From the NCBI GenBank assembly GCA_027924585.1, contig BSBM01000486.1:47012001-47076000 (forward strand): 64,000 nt of DNA, given 5' to 3'. Every line of letters begins with the position of its first letter. The stretch's first letter is position 1. The position numbers were made by a program, and so were the translations under genes. This document shows positions 24,501 to 36,780 of this stretch, one piece after another. The notes under the pieces were generated by a model. It saw nothing but the letters and a program-made list of their open reading frames with translations, did no database searches and was not told the DNA's origin. Source of the DNA: Larix kaempferi (Eukaryota; Streptophyta; Pinopsida; Pinales; Pinaceae).

Positions 24501-26600
24501 TTGGAATATGACTTGTGGAGCCAATAATGTGGTTTAAGAAATTGTATTGAGGGGATAGACCCCGAAGTCTGTGAGAGTACCTTGGGGGAGCTATAGTGAT
24601 ATATTCAATGCTCAATAATACTACATGGATCTGGCTGGTAAATCTCAAATCGGAAAACCAGATAAAAAAACAAGTGCAACCGAGTGTGCAACAAGTGATC
24701 TGAAAAAATGAAGGAAAAAGTCGAAAAGAGCAATCCTAGAAAGAAAAATAAATCACTACCCTGAGGGATCTACACAATCAACAATAAAATCAACAAATAA
24801 ATCTTTCTCAAATATGTTCCTCTATGGAGATATCAAGTCCCATCAGAAAAACAAAAGTAGAAATTTGAGTGAGATATTCCAAACACTAGATTGGAATAGG
24901 GTCATCAATATTATTCGGTCCTAATGAGTGAATACAGAAAGAACAATTACAAATCTAGGGATGCAACTAACTTTGTCGGTCCTAAGTATCCCCCCATCAA
25001 AGGGGATCACCATTTGGTAAGATACCTACAAATAAAGGTTTCTAGGATACATTTTTCATGGACACATCAGAATGAGTATTCCACAACTTCAGTCTGAAGA
25101 CATTGATCTAGATGATCTTTAGTAATGAGTGGGGATGGTGCACCACCCAACCATTTGGTTCCAGTATTATTGTTTTCCATCCTAAGAGAGAGTCTCACCC
25201 ATCAATTTTCCTTGAACGCACCCGAAAATACTAGAGGATTTTGGATCCCTAATTGGACAAACACTATGTCTCAAGTGAATAATGACTATGGGGAATTATT
25301 TGGATTCATGTCGCCAAATTCCTAGCTTAACTACAATTTTCTTTTGATCCTCAAGTGCGGTTAATGTGTGTTCAAGTTAGGGTTGGTTTTAAGGCTTGGT
25401 TTCATGAAACAAACGATAGTTTTCTTTTATTAAGGAGAGATATTGCGTGCATGGGAGGTGTGTACAACTTGCGAATTGAGAATATAAAAAAATATTGAAA
25501 GATAAAAGATGATTTCAATACTAAGTTAAAGAACGTTTATTGAAATGAATATATCTAAATATAATAAAGGATTATGATCACGCAAATTTAACTACTCAAA
25601 GAAAAATAACAATTAAACAAATCTATTTGTAATGATTAAGGAAAAGTCCCTAATCTAGCAAAGCTTTAAACAAATGAATTGATTAACTATCCAAAAGATC
25701 AGTTTATCAAATTCCTTACTGAAACTGAAAATAAATGCAGTGAACAAGCATATTCCAATTACACTTTCAAAGAGGTAAATACTCAAATAAAATGTTTTAT
25801 TTTCACCCAACAACTTGACCAGAAAAGCAAGAAAGCTACTACAATAAGCAAAACAAATTGCAAACAGGAATAAAGGAGATGCAAACAGAATCAATATGAC
25901 AAACCAACACTATCCAACATGGGAAGAATGCAAACAAATATGAAAGGAGTGATGAAGAACGGTTTTAGGTATATAGATCGATCTTTTCAAGGGAAAATGA
26001 GTGACCTATGTTCTTTAACACAAGAAGAAAGAAAAGAACAACAAATAAAATCCAATTCTAGATCAAGGTAACTCGGTTCAAAGGGAATTGTACGATTCAG
26101 GTCACCTAAAAATTCCAAACAGGTGCGACTACGATGTAAAATGTCCCAAAAATAAGAAAATAACTCTGGTTAAACAGATGTCGAGGGGTGCTAGACCGCG
26201 GATCTCAACAATAGTTCAATCTACCAGAATTAGAAAAAAATTAAGGCTGAACAGAGGAATAAAATGCTCAAACAAAAGGCCAGAAAAACAAAAGACACAC
26301 CACCAGAGAAGGATACATATCTTCCCCAGTGGAGTCTCCAAAACCTGTAGCATATGTTTTCACACATGACCATGCCAAAAGGAAATTGCTGAAGGGTTGT
26401 GTAACTTTGATAGAGTTTCAAGAAAGTAAAATAAACAAAACAACTAAACTAAGAACTAAAAACTAAACAAATGGGCATACGTATGACATGAAACTAAATG
26501 AACATTTTTTTCACATTCTTTTCATCAACCAACATACATGTGCATATAACATATGAAATATTAAAGAATTCTTTTTGTATTAATATGAAATGGTACAGGA
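24501..26600. other. AT-rich stretch with no recognised gene
   Basis: Both strands show only short frames (for instance 25125-25325, 25655-25894, 26088-26369) without recognisable domains or splice context. Given the gag trace to its left, it may be the leader of that decayed element, but I could not find a primer-binding site. Confidence 0.4.
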
Positions 26601-27350
26601 AATAGAGTCACCTGAACAATAGTAGTGGAAGAGGCCCCTGCAGCTGCCTAAGGGAGGGTCTGTTGGTTCTCTTGACAATCTTCCAATTCTCCAGCCACGC
26701 ATCACAAAGGAGATCTCCAAAAGGTGAGAAAGAAGCTGAGAGAGACTATCTTTTGACTTGGTAGAAAGTATAATAACAACTTGAGCAAATGGAATGAGAA
26801 TTGTATAAGTGTGGAATGGGGGACCTTTATTTCTCTTTTATAGCTTATGATGAGGGTCTAGGGTTGAGTTTAGGCCCTAGATTTGTCACTTGACTAAATA
26901 CATGTAAAAACTCGTGTAACTTTTGATTTCTTTTTTTCTAACATGAAGCATAGACAACCGAAAGACAAGCCAAAGGTTGGGTTGCACCTTTTTTGGATTT
27001 TTGTGCAACTTGGGTCACTCAAATCAAGGCAATATAAGCGACATGGGTTTCTCTTGTCAAAGGATTAAGAGTGACTTGACCTTAGAGTTCTTTTTTGAGG
27101 TTTGTCTTTCATTTTTTGGTCTTTTTAACTGACTTATCAAGGTCCAAAGAGGTGGAATGATGACATATGGTGGTGACAGTGCTTGATGATGTGTTAGGTG
27201 AGAAAATTTTGGCTTTTAACACAATCCCATTGTCATCATCCATCATACCATTGAAAATTATAGTAGTAATCTCATCATAAGAATTTGTATAACAATGGCA
27301 TAGTAGAAAGACCAACAAAATTCCAAGTTGTATCATGAGCATACCTAGCC
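26600..27350 (-). other. Possible LTR or promoter remnant
   Basis: On the minus strand a TATA box (CTATAAAAGAG) lies near 26840, preceded by sequence with little coding character. It sits where the 5' LTR of the decayed minus-strand gag element would be expected. No LTR ends or partner copy were found, so this is only a suggestion. Confidence 0.25.
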
Positions 27351-27644
27351 ATCAAGGAGGATGAATGGCCTTGTGTTGATTATAAATGTTTTTTTTATAA
27401 GATGTTTATGAAATTATAAACACCTTATAGGCAAAACAATAATTCTTTTCTCTCTTCTATGATACAAACCCTATATCTATTTCGAATGACTAATACAAAA
27501 ATGTTATAAAATCTACTTGATTGAAAGAGACATTGATGCCAATAAATTCAGAAATTGTCTTTAATTTCAAAATTTTGTGTAATTACTTAATTAAAATAAA
27601 AATTGTTGATGGAAACTACACCAACCATATTTAACTTTATGAAT

Positions 27645-27905
27645 CTCTCTAATCACTTATGTAAATAATATTATTAGATTCTCAACAACTATTTTAGATT
27701 TTATCCAACTATATTGTGACATCCTATATGTGTTCATTTGAGATAATAGAGCTTCTTCTTTGCTTGGAGACTACATCATTTGTCCTTAACTTTAGCAAAG
27801 TCCCTAATCACTTAACTAAATAATATCAGATATTTCAACAAATATATTAGATATTAATCAACTAAATTATCGCATCCAATTGTGCATTCTCTAAAGAAAA
27901 TAAAG
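27645..27905 (+). repeat. Diverged tandem duplication, unit about 155 bp
   Basis: Two blocks start with CTAATCACTTA (about 27650 and 27808) and share the order of AATAATAT, TTAGAT, CAACTA and CATCC motifs. They carry many substitutions. No function is apparent. Confidence 0.5.
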
Positions 27906-28025
27906 TTGACAATGTGATTCAAAATGTTTAGCTGCTTGCTTCTTAGTATAGTTGTAGGGGGCATGGTTCTTCTTATGTACTTGCTTGTTACAATATTATG
28001 GTCAAATATTGACTTTTGTTTGTTG

Positions 28026-28594
28026 CCCTTCATAAACATCAAGAATGGATTTATTGCTGAGGTTGTGATGCAAAATATCATAATTGTTATTGTGGGTTCT
28101 GTACCCATCCTTTGGAAGCTTAGTTTCTAAGATGATCCATATTTTATCTGAGGTTAGTAGTTGGAGGACATGGAACTATTAAAGGTGATCGCGGGAAAGT
28201 GCATGCATGCTAAGAGAATTTGCATGATATTGCTAGATATGAACCAACAACTTATGTGTAAGTAATGAGAATGCGATCACCTCCCATTCTCATTACTTAC
28301 ACATCGGTTGTTGGCACATTTACATAATGAGAATGGGACGTGATTATGTTCTCATTACTTACACATAATTTGTTGGTTCATATAGATCAATATAATGCAA
28401 CTTCTCTTAACATGCATGCACCTTCCTGCAATCACCTTTAAAAGTTCCATGTCCTCCAACTACTAACCTTGGATAAAATATGGATCGTCTTAGACACTAA
28501 GCTTCCAAAGGACGGGTGAAGAACCCACAATAACAATTATCAGATATTATATCACAACCTCAACAATAAATCCAATCTTGATGTTTATGAAGGG
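28026..28594. repeat. 569-bp fold-back with nested hairpins
   Basis: The left arm from CCCTTCATAAACATC (28026) is matched in reverse complement by the right arm ending GATGTTTATGAAGGG (28594). The arms are about 230-260 bp with few mismatches. The centre holds further inverted copies of TGTGTAAGTAATGAGAAT at about 28255, 28287, 28325 and 28350, so a transcript would form a long duplex ending in smaller hairpins. No clear target duplication was seen. It could be a fold-back transposon or an inverted duplication of a locus. Confidence 0.8.
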
Positions 28595-29130
28595 TATTAG
28601 ATCATAGGACGTATGTTAGAATACCAACGTCCACTTCTCTTTATCGACAGTTGACCGACGAGGGTGCCATAGTACCGAAGATTTTTTCTTTTGGAGGAAC
28701 ATCAGACTTCCAACGACCTAGTGACATATTAGCAGTAGTACCAACGATTTGTAGTGTGGGAATGTCGTCGAACGTACCATCAACATATGTGTAAACTATG
28801 GATGATGCGGTTGTGTCAAAATAGTGTCAAAGTTCCAACTATGTGCAGCGATAGCACAATATTTAGTACAACACCATCCCATCTTTTCAAAATGTTGGAA
28901 ATATGTCGTAATGATGTTTATATGACATCGGTATACTAACATCTTCATAGAGATATTTACTTGCCATATATTTTGTAGGGACATCATAATTTCGTCATCA
29001 GAATGACGATGTTAATTCAAGTCAGAAGTTTGATGAGAAATTTGCGACATGCCAAAGCCACTGTTTTCGACGTTCGTACATCGAACTAATTATCGGCATG
29101 TTGTCGTAAATTGGTCCCTTTTGTAGTAAT
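28595..29130 (+). other. Possible CACTA-type transposon end
   Basis: This 0.5-kb gene-free stretch repeats short motifs around CGAC/GTCG and ends GTCCCTTTTGTAGTA at about 29113-29127. That resembles the reverse complement of CACTACAAAA ends of CACTA elements, whose subterminal DNA often carries such motifs. The opposite CACTA end was not found. Confidence 0.25.
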
Positions 29131-29403
29131 GACATGACATATTGATACCAATCATACTTCTAAGTAGTTGTTATATTGCTTATATAGAGATGCCACACCA
29201 CCCTACTAGATGTAGTTGTACCCCATTGCATAAATCCCTTATTGTTTCAAGCCTAGATAGACTATATATATCATCCTCCCAAAATCTCCAAAGGGACATA
29301 AAGGCACTTCCTTTATCATAATTTCTATACTACCAACAAAGATCGATAATTTTGAAACATGATTAGCCTAAAACACGGGTTATAAAGAAATATTATTACA
29401 TTA

Positions 29404-29586
29404 TATTTAATTTATGGGAATTATTACATCATCTGGGATGATTTATATTATACGTGCATGTTTGGTAATGTGAATTGATCATATAATTTCTAATATTTAA
29501 TTTTACGGGAATCATTACATCATTTGAGATGATTTATATTATACATATATGTTTGGTAATGCAAATTGATCATATCATTTCTAATT
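29404..29586 (+). repeat. Tandem duplication, unit 91 bp
   Basis: GGGAATTATTACATCATC at 29416 and GGGAATCATTACATCATT at 29507 open two copies that run through the shared GTTTGGTAATG and ATTGATCATAT to TTTCTAA. It lies inside the left inverted arm. Confidence 0.85.
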
Positions 29587-30143
29587 GGCATCTTCCATGA
29601 AAATCCTAATGCATAAAGTTATAAAAACATAACATGTGGTTGAATACTTCTTTAAATTTAGTAAAGCATTATCCTTATATCCAGGGGAAGAAGTCCTAAA
29701 CCAATCCCCTCACTCTATTAATAAGATGCTTCAATGTCTAGTACTCTTTGTAGTTTCTAGGTTGTTTATATCCCAAGTAATGAGTTTATAAATGGTGGCA
29801 CAAAGGTGTCAAGTACCAAGTAAACATGATGCATCGTAACATTTCAAATGAATGAATGTTCACCAATAGGAGTGGATTTGTTGATATATTTTCTTCTTCT
29901 AGTACTATTTTGTATCTGGATTATCTATCAACTCCAACTTCTTGAGGTCTATACAATAACACAATCGGGATTTTCATACATGGTTATGAACATTTTTTAA
30001 GGTTATAATTTTAGATGTTTTATAAGATTTGAACATGGTTAATGGGAGAGGACATTGGTGCTAGCTACGTCAATCTTAGGAACTTTTGTCTTCTCAGACT
30101 TGAAGATGCTAATAATTTTTCATTTCCAAAGTGAGTCCCTGAT

Positions 30144-30820
30144 CATTGTGTTGAGAGGTGCTTTTCATAGCCTAGTATGTGGGAGAAGTGTAATTTCGTG
30201 CTCAACGTGGAGCTGCCACATGGCAATCTAATAATATAATAAAATAATAGCTAAAAAATAAAAATTTGATAATGCCCACTCTAACCTAAATTATATATAT
30301 ATATATATATTATATTATAAATATATTAACTATGTCCATATTGGCTCTAACCTAAACTTATATATATATATATATAGTCTTCACTAAACTAAAATTATAG
30401 AAAAATTGAAAAGACAAAATGGGAAAGTGTGTCGGTGTGTATAAGAGAAAAGTGAAAAAAGAAGATTGAAATCAATTAATATGTAATTGATAGGTGATTA
30501 TATTTCTTTTATTCAACTTTCTAATAATTCAAATTTCTTAATGTTATGTTTTGTTTTTTATGGTAATACAATTATAGTTTGAAATGATCACATTCTTCTG
30601 AAACACATACATATACATAATCATGATCATCTAAAGTTCTGATCCATCTTTCCTCAACTAGAACCAACATAGATCCATTTAAACTCCGGATGGATCAAAT
30701 CCCTTGAGGCGCAAACCTTTTTTCAATCTGTAAAAGTAAACTTAGGTTTCCATATGCACCTCAAGGGATTTGATCCCTCTCGCCACATGGTAGACCCAAA
30801 GTTTAGATAGATCTGTGCTC
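30144..30820. other. Insertion specific to the left arm
   Basis: The right arm reads across the equivalent point without this sequence. It holds two (TA)n runs (about 30291-30310 and 30360-30377) and ends with the fold-back element below. No coding signal. Confidence 0.5.
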
Positions 30821-30822
30821 GG
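30663..30822. mobile_element. Small fold-back (MITE-like) element
   Basis: Outer arms ACCAACATAGATCCATTTAA and the reverse complement of AGATAGATCTGTGCTCGGGT are imperfect. An inner stem pairs GGATCAAATCCCTTGAGG (30691) with CCTCAAGGGATTTGATCC (30759-30776) perfectly. Related hairpins occur at 43565-43676 and, as a fragment, at 44533-44605. Confidence 0.6.
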
Positions 30823-31131
30823 GTATAATAAGGTCACAAAAATAACTTAAAAATTACAAATGCTAATTGTAAGATTAAAAATAACTTACAAAACTACAAG
30901 ATGAATTACAAATTTCACACCTAAGATGCAAAGTAAGCCTTGCATCAATTACAAATAATTAAAATAAACATAACAATTAAACTAGAAAGTACCCAACCTT
31001 GAATACTAATAACTCACATTAAAAAAAATAAAATAAAAAATCATATTACTTAAAAATTGAACATAAAACACATAAGTGAAATATATCATCTATCATAATT
31101 TTCCATAAAAACACATTTTTTTCCACAATTA

Positions 31132-31329
31132 ACCTTAATACAATAAAATCATTCTTTTAAAAAATGTCCATAAAACAAATTTAATACTAATTAATATTAA
31201 TACAATAAAGTCATCCTTTTAAAAATGTTTAACCTTAATACAATAAAATCATTCTTTTAAAAAATGTCCATAAAACAAATTTAATACTAATTAATAGTAA
31301 TACAATAAAGTCATCCTTTTAAAAATGTT
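31132..31329 (+). repeat. Recent tandem duplication, unit about 98 bp
   Basis: The block from AACCTTAATACAATAAAATC to TCCTTTTAAAAATGTTT occurs twice with a single obvious difference (AATATTA against AATAGTA), so it duplicated recently. Confidence 0.9.
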
Positions 31330-31738
31330 TAAGGAATATATGTAAACTATTTTGAATACAATGACCCTCTCGTCATTACCCTCGAACATTCATGAGATCA
31401 TTTGAACATATAACAAGTGGAATTAGCAGTAAAGCTGGCTTATACCTGCCTCTTGGAAATATTTTAATGTAATAATAGTACATAATTAAAAATTAACAAT
31501 TAAAATAATTATTATACTAACAAAAATTTTGTAAAAAATAAAGAAAAACTTTAATTTAATTTAATGTATATGTTAAAAAATTTTAACACAAATCTATAAT
31601 CCCAAATTTTTATAAATTTAAAATAAAACTTGAAATTTAAAAATTATTCATTATTTTATATTGAAATAATAATTTATATTTTAAAAAATAATAAAAATTT
31701 ATGTTTTAAAAGATAATGAGAATTGCCCAACTGCAAAA
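31330..31738. other. Very AT-rich stretch, nothing recognised
   Basis: Long A and T runs with no open frames of note and no recognisable repeat partner. Confidence 0.5.
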
Positions 31739-31852
31739 AGCAGAGGGTGTGGCTCCCAATGAAATGCCACTACTCGTATCTCATGTGGGAGCTGTGATTA
31801 TCAATTGGTTTTAAAGCAAAGGGTGTGGCTCCCATTGAAATGCCACTACCCA
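31739..31852 (+). repeat. Short tandem duplication around GGGTGTGGCTCCCA
   Basis: AGGGTGTGGCTCCCAATG at about 31743 and AGGGTGTGGCTCCCATTG at about 31820 each continue AAATGCCACTAC, giving a 77-78-bp period. Confidence 0.8.
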
Positions 31853-32049
31853 CTCTTTTTCCATTTGGGTGTCCAGAAATCTAGTTAATTAATCGAGATA
31901 ATGGCTAAACCTTGAAAAAACAGGCTAAGTTTAAATCTTGACACCGCTAAAAAAAAAAAATGAAATTGCTGAAGAGCGATTTGAACATCAGAAAAACAAC
32001 GTCTACAAACTATACACTAAACCTTGTGAAATAAGAAAAATTTGAGCTT

Positions 32050-32350
32050 AACATATATAGAAATTTGCTATATTTCAACATAAATCCAGCAAACAGTGGC
32101 TGAAATGTGAGACAATCAACGAAATTTCCTACATTTGATCATAGATATACACATAAATTTGCTATATTTGAGCATAGATCCAGCAAACGGTGGCTGAAGT
32201 GTGAGAAAATCAACGAAACTTCCAGCACAGTGGCTGAACTGTGAGAAAACCAACGAAACTTATTGCATTTGAACATAGATACAACAGTGGCTGAAGTGTG
32301 AGAAAACCTACGAAATTTCTTGCATTTAAACATAGATACAACAAAACAGT
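32050..32350 (-). repeat. Degenerate minisatellite, about 5 units of 55-75 bp
   Basis: The core CAGTGGCTGAAGTGTGAGAA recurs near 32092, 32188, 32230, 32286 and, decayed, 32347, each followed by A-rich DNA and CATTTGAACATAGAT. The minus strand stays open across three units (32333-32139), giving repeated FSH-S-ATV peptides, but no start or homology suggests a real protein. Confidence 0.7.
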
Positions 32351-33300
32351 TGCTGAATTGTTTGAAAAGCCTGCTTCGGGTTTCACGTCTACCAGAGATG
32401 GCAGGAATGTTTAATGTGCAGGTAATTGTTGGCAGCAGCAGTCCCAGTCCCTCGAGTTGGCACGGCGCTCGAAGGCACAGAAAGCCTTTAATTCCTGCAA
32501 AGCTGGTGTGTGTCCAGCACCTTTGCGCTCTAATCCAAGCCGTTCATCGCGCCAATTATACAATGCATACCATACGGATTCTGCCCAGCACGTTTTCCCA
32601 TTTTTCCTTATTGGAAATCCTCCATAGACGTGGAAGTCAGGAAAATAATAGTTATTTTTTAAAATTTTAAAATTTTTTTAATTTTTAATAATTAATCCTC
32701 AAAAAAATTAGTCGAATCAGTGTTTTTAGCCAATTACAATTGAGTTAATTGATATTTTAAAATTATAAAAATTATTTTTTAATTTTTAAATATTATATTT
32801 AATATATCTAATTTTAAAAACTATGAAAAAATCTGTATGTAAAAAGTAAAATTAATTAAAAGTGAAAAAAAAAAAAATCCTAACCTATTGCTATATAACT
32901 GCCTGCCTTCGGCACGTATAATAACACATAGATTTGTACAGGTAAAACATACCATTCAAGATGGAAAAACATTACCACTAACTTATACATAAATAATAAA
33001 TAGTTATGACTTATTTGTATTAGTATTTATCTACTATAAATTAAGTAACTGTGATAATTATAAATACACTACTTACTATACTTGAAAACAAAGACCTTTC
33101 ATACAACACACTACACACTACTGACTATCAGAAAAGGAAAGGAAAGGAAAAAAAAACAACCACCAAACAAAAGAGCGTTTATAAAAATTAGACTGTACTA
33201 GCATTATTGATAACTGAGAGCAACAACAAAGGTCTACTGTCTTCTGCCATGAGTTCAAAATTATTGCAATTGAGATAAATTTACCAGTCTCTGTAAAACA
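32351..33300. other. Gene-free stretch
   Basis: A GC-richer patch at 32440-32640 contains a 116-codon frame without recognisable domain. The remainder is AT-rich with A runs. Nothing further is supported. Confidence 0.4.
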
Positions 33301-33302
33301 GA

Positions 33303-33465
33303 AAAGAACCTACAAACCAGAAATTAAATTTTCCAGATCCCTCACTAGCTAGATCTACAAGCTTCTTCCCGATACAGTTGTTCAAAGAACCTAACAAACC
33401 AGAAATTAAATTTTCCAGATCCCTCACTAGTTGGATCTGCAAGCTTCTTCCCGATGCAGTTGTTC
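33303..33465. repeat. Tandem duplication, unit 81 bp
   Basis: AAAGAACCTA starts copies at 33303 and 33384; both run through CCAGAAATTAAATTTTCCAG and CTTCTTCCCGAT to CAGTTGTTC. It overlaps what would be the 3' end of the dioxygenase pseudogene transcript. Confidence 0.9.
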
Positions 33466-33483
33466 TTGACAGAGAAGCATGTT

Positions 33484-33892
33484 TCAAACACCTGCTGACT
33501 CATAGAATGATGCCTTTCCCTCCAACGTGCGAGACATGTAATATTTAATGTGATCTTCATGTATAGATTTTCTGAACAAGCAGGGATGGCTTTCATCAAT
33601 CAACTCTGGTGTAGGGCTTATCTCTGCCTCAAATCCTGGACTGTAAAAGATGGCAATGGATAGTCTGGACTTGTCTTTGTTTGTCACAGCTCTATGCTCT
33701 ATGCTCTTGTATCTCCCATTTGTCATCACCTATATCAATATAAAGCTCATAAACTTCAGAATTTGGATTTCTTGAATTTAACCAGATGAACATCAAAATT
33801 ATAAGTTGGTATGAAGGATCTTACCTCTAACAAATAGCCAATGTTGATGACTAGAGCATAAGGAATGGGTTGGACAGCCAACCATACAGAAC
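33484..33892 (-). pseudogene. 2-oxoglutarate/Fe(II) dioxygenase, 3' fragment
   Basis: Two minus-strand exons are readable. The upstream one (about 33892-33825) encodes VWLAVQPIPYALVINIGYLLE and ends at donor GTAAG. A 95-bp GT-AG intron (33824-33730) follows. The last exon (33729-33484) encodes VMTNGRYKSIEHRAV through RLSIAIFYSP to GKASFYESAGV and a stop. The second iron-binding histidine (EHRAV) and the R-x-S motif that binds 2-oxoglutarate are present. The family oxidises small molecules such as hormones and flavonoids in the cytosol. Stops occur in frame directly upstream of VWLAV, and the first two thirds, with the H-x-D motif, are missing, so this is a captured or truncated fragment. Confidence 0.85.
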
Positions 33893-34479
33893 AACATCAC
33901 TACAATATCATCATATAGCGATGAAGCTTGATGTGCTTCGATACTCATTGAATTAATGAATCCAGAAACATTCAAAGTAATTAGAAATTTTCCAATCATA
34001 ATAAAAGAGAACGAGTTTTAGAGTAGCTACACAATACTCATTTTTGGATTTAATTAGCTAGGAAACTTAAATTAAGCTTCACTACAAAACGAGCAACGTG
34101 TGGTCAAACACGAGATTATATGATGACTGGAAATGAAAATCACTTTGAATCCCAAGCTTTTAGTCATGTAATTCAAACTGATTATGATCATATCAATAAT
34201 ATAAATTTGAAGCAAATGATCAGATAAAAATGTGCCCATGGAAAACCTAATGAATACAAGTCTAAATCAATAATAAGCAATCAACATCAAACCAAGGACA
34301 TCCTACACACCATGAAATTACCTTGCAACTAAAATTCATAAAGGCAAACTAAAATGAGAAATTAAGACTATGTGTAAAGTAATATTGCAACTAAAAAGGT
34401 AATATCTGGCAAATTGAATGATCTTTTATACTTATTGAATATTGTTCAGATGAGGGTACCCACTCATTTAGGTAAATGA
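33893..34479. other. Gene-free stretch
   Basis: AT-rich sequence between the dioxygenase fragment and the copia element. No domain or repeat was recognised. Confidence 0.4.
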
Positions 34480-35740
34480 GAAGGGTGTTAGTTGGTATAG
34501 GCCAACATAACCTTCTTGTCAAACTTAGAGGAAAGCTATAGTTTTACCTCCTTCATCAGATCCATGTTATTTCTAACTAACAACATGTCATCGACATATA
34601 AAAATACACACACAAAGTGATCACTGACTTTCTTTCGATACACATAGTGATTAACCTAACTTATCACAAACCCGAGCTGCTAGATATACATATCAAACTT
34701 TTGATACCACATCCTGGGTGATTGTTTTAGACCGTAAAGATACTTCTTGATCTTACAGATTAGCTCCTTTTCTCCTTCCACTGTGAAACATTCAGGCTGC
34801 TTCATATAAACTTCTTCTTCAAGGTCACCATGAAGAAATTTTTTCTTTACATCTATAGTTTCTACCTCGGTATCAAATGTTGTAGCTAAAGACATTAGTA
34901 CTCTTATGTAAGTTATCTTAGAAACATGAGAATCCTCAACTTGGTAATATCCTTTCACTACCATTCAATCTTTGTACTTCTCAACTTGTCTTGTTGCATT
35001 CAACTTTTTAATGAACACCTACTTACTACCGATGGGTTTCCTTCGATTTGGTAATGTGACTAGATCTCATGGTTCATTATTTCTCAAGGATTTCATTTCC
35101 TCTTCCATGGCCCTTTTTTAGAGTTTACCATTTGTCAAGTTGACCACTTCCTTTACTAACCTAGGATCATCTTCTATGGAAGATAACACAAAATCAGAGT
35201 GAAATTCGAGTGGACTATACATTTTTGTTTGTTTCCTTGCTCAACTAGACCTCTTGACGATCAAAGTTTATTGTTCCACATCTTCGTTGGATTCAATCAA
35301 CTCACCTAAATCTAGTTTTTCAGTATTCATTTCAAACTCTAACTTTTATGGTTCCTTTTCTCTTTTAACCTCTTCATTCCTAGAAGTACCTACGACTTCC
35401 TTGAATATTACATCTCTACTTTAAATCGCCTTCATTGTGACCAAATTCCATAGTCTATACCCTTTCACTCTATCCTTGTACCTAATGAAGATGCATTTTT
35501 CTTACTTGTTGTCGAGTTTTCTTCTTTCCTCCTTTGGTATATATGCACAAAGGAATCACAACCAAAAACTTTGAGATGCATAAGAGAAGGTATTATACCG
35601 GCCCATGGATCATATGGAGCCTTGTCGACAAGAGTCGTCAACAACAACCTATTCACCCGGTAACACGTTGTGTCTACTGCTTCTGCCCAGAATTCTTGTG
35701 CGCCACCTGCACCATTGAGTATGCTCCTTGCTTTCTCCAT
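34480..35740 (-). pseudogene. Copia integrase C-terminal part and reverse transcriptase
   Basis: Integrase is seen at 35740-35465 (EKARSILNGAG, QEFWAEAVDT, HLKVFGCDSFVHI). Between 35465 and 34965 the sequence is degenerate. RT appears at 34964-34680 (ETIDVKKKFLHGDLEEEVYM, YLYGLKQSPRMWYQKFD) and continues in another frame to an intact YVDD catalytic motif near 34590. The style of these motifs suits the Tork group, but that placement is from memory. Non-functional. Confidence 0.85.
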
Positions 35741-36013
35741 CTACATTCAATTCAGACTTTCATAAACTCCGTTCTATTGAGGCATGTATGGATTTATGTT
35801 TTGTCGAGATATATCGTGTTGTCTACAGAACTAGTCGAATGCCTTTCCCCAAAATTCTCCTCCATTACTAGTTCTCAGCACTTTCATCCTTTTACTAGTC
35901 TGATTTTATACAAGAGCTTTGAACTCTTGAAACTTTTCAAAGACCTCATATTTCTTCCTCATAAAATACATCCATGTCATTCCGGAGAAATCATCCATGA
36001 AAGATGTGTAACG

Positions 36014-36780
36014 CTATGATACTCCTAATGAAGGGACTGCAACTAGTCCAAACACATCACTATGTATTAACTCCAGTATTTCCTTATCCCTGGTAGCACC
36101 AGATGAGAAACTTACATGATTTTGTTTACCATAAATGCATTTTTCACAAACTTTGACTTCTTTGAAGCAATTAGGAAGGCCTTCAACCATACCTGTACTG
36201 TGTATAGCACACCAACCTTTCTCACCAATATGTCCCATTTGCTAATGCCACAAGATGGCTAAGTTGTCTAGACAAGAAGATATGTTGTCAGATTTAGGAC
36301 ATACTACATTAGCATATATGTCAGTGTTTATTTTTCACAATAGATTGTGTAGGGTTCTAGTCTGAACTCCTCTCATCATTACCATTTCTCTTCACACCAT
36401 CTTGCACGTATATTTCTCAAATACGTACTGCACAATTCCATTTTCTATCTTACTAACCGAGATCAGGTTTCAAGCCAAACTTGGGATATGCAACACTCTT
36501 AGAAGTGTTCGCATTCTTCCATCTTTCAATATTATTCAAACTTTACCTCGTCCAACTAGCTTGGTCAGTGAATCATCTCCCAGAAGGACATCACAGCCAT
36601 CCAATTTCTCATATTCATAGAACCATTCTTTGTGAGGTGTCACATGATATGATGCACCAGATTCAATCATCCAATGGTCATGATCCAACTCTATACTTGT
36701 GGAGGCCAAATACACCTCACCTTTCTCTTCTTTCAAAGATGTATCATCAATCGATTGTGCTTCCTCGGACCCTTTTTTTT
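36014..36780 (-). pseudogene. Copia protease and start of integrase
   Basis: Protease lies at 36736-36536 (DHDHWMIESGASYHVTPH), with the catalytic aspartate of the usual D-S-G replaced by glutamate (ESGAS). The pre-integrase zinc-binding region is at 36238-36014 (MGHIGEKG, CEKCIYGKQ, LELIHSDVFG). Several stops lie between. Confidence 0.82.

Larger units (their letters stand above)
29131..31329 (+). repeat. Left arm of a large inverted repeat
   Basis: Blocks at 29131-30142 and 30820-31060 reappear in reverse complement at 42845-41400. Examples are GACATGACA at 29133 against TGTCATGTC at about 42836, the block at 29290-29320 against 42660-42690, the block at 30055-30090 against 41770-41810, and the block at 30860-30960 against 41560-41660. 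The arms differ by substitutions and by a 0.68-kb insertion in this arm (30144-30820). Together the arms enclose about 10 kb carrying fragments of host-type genes. Confidence 0.75.
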
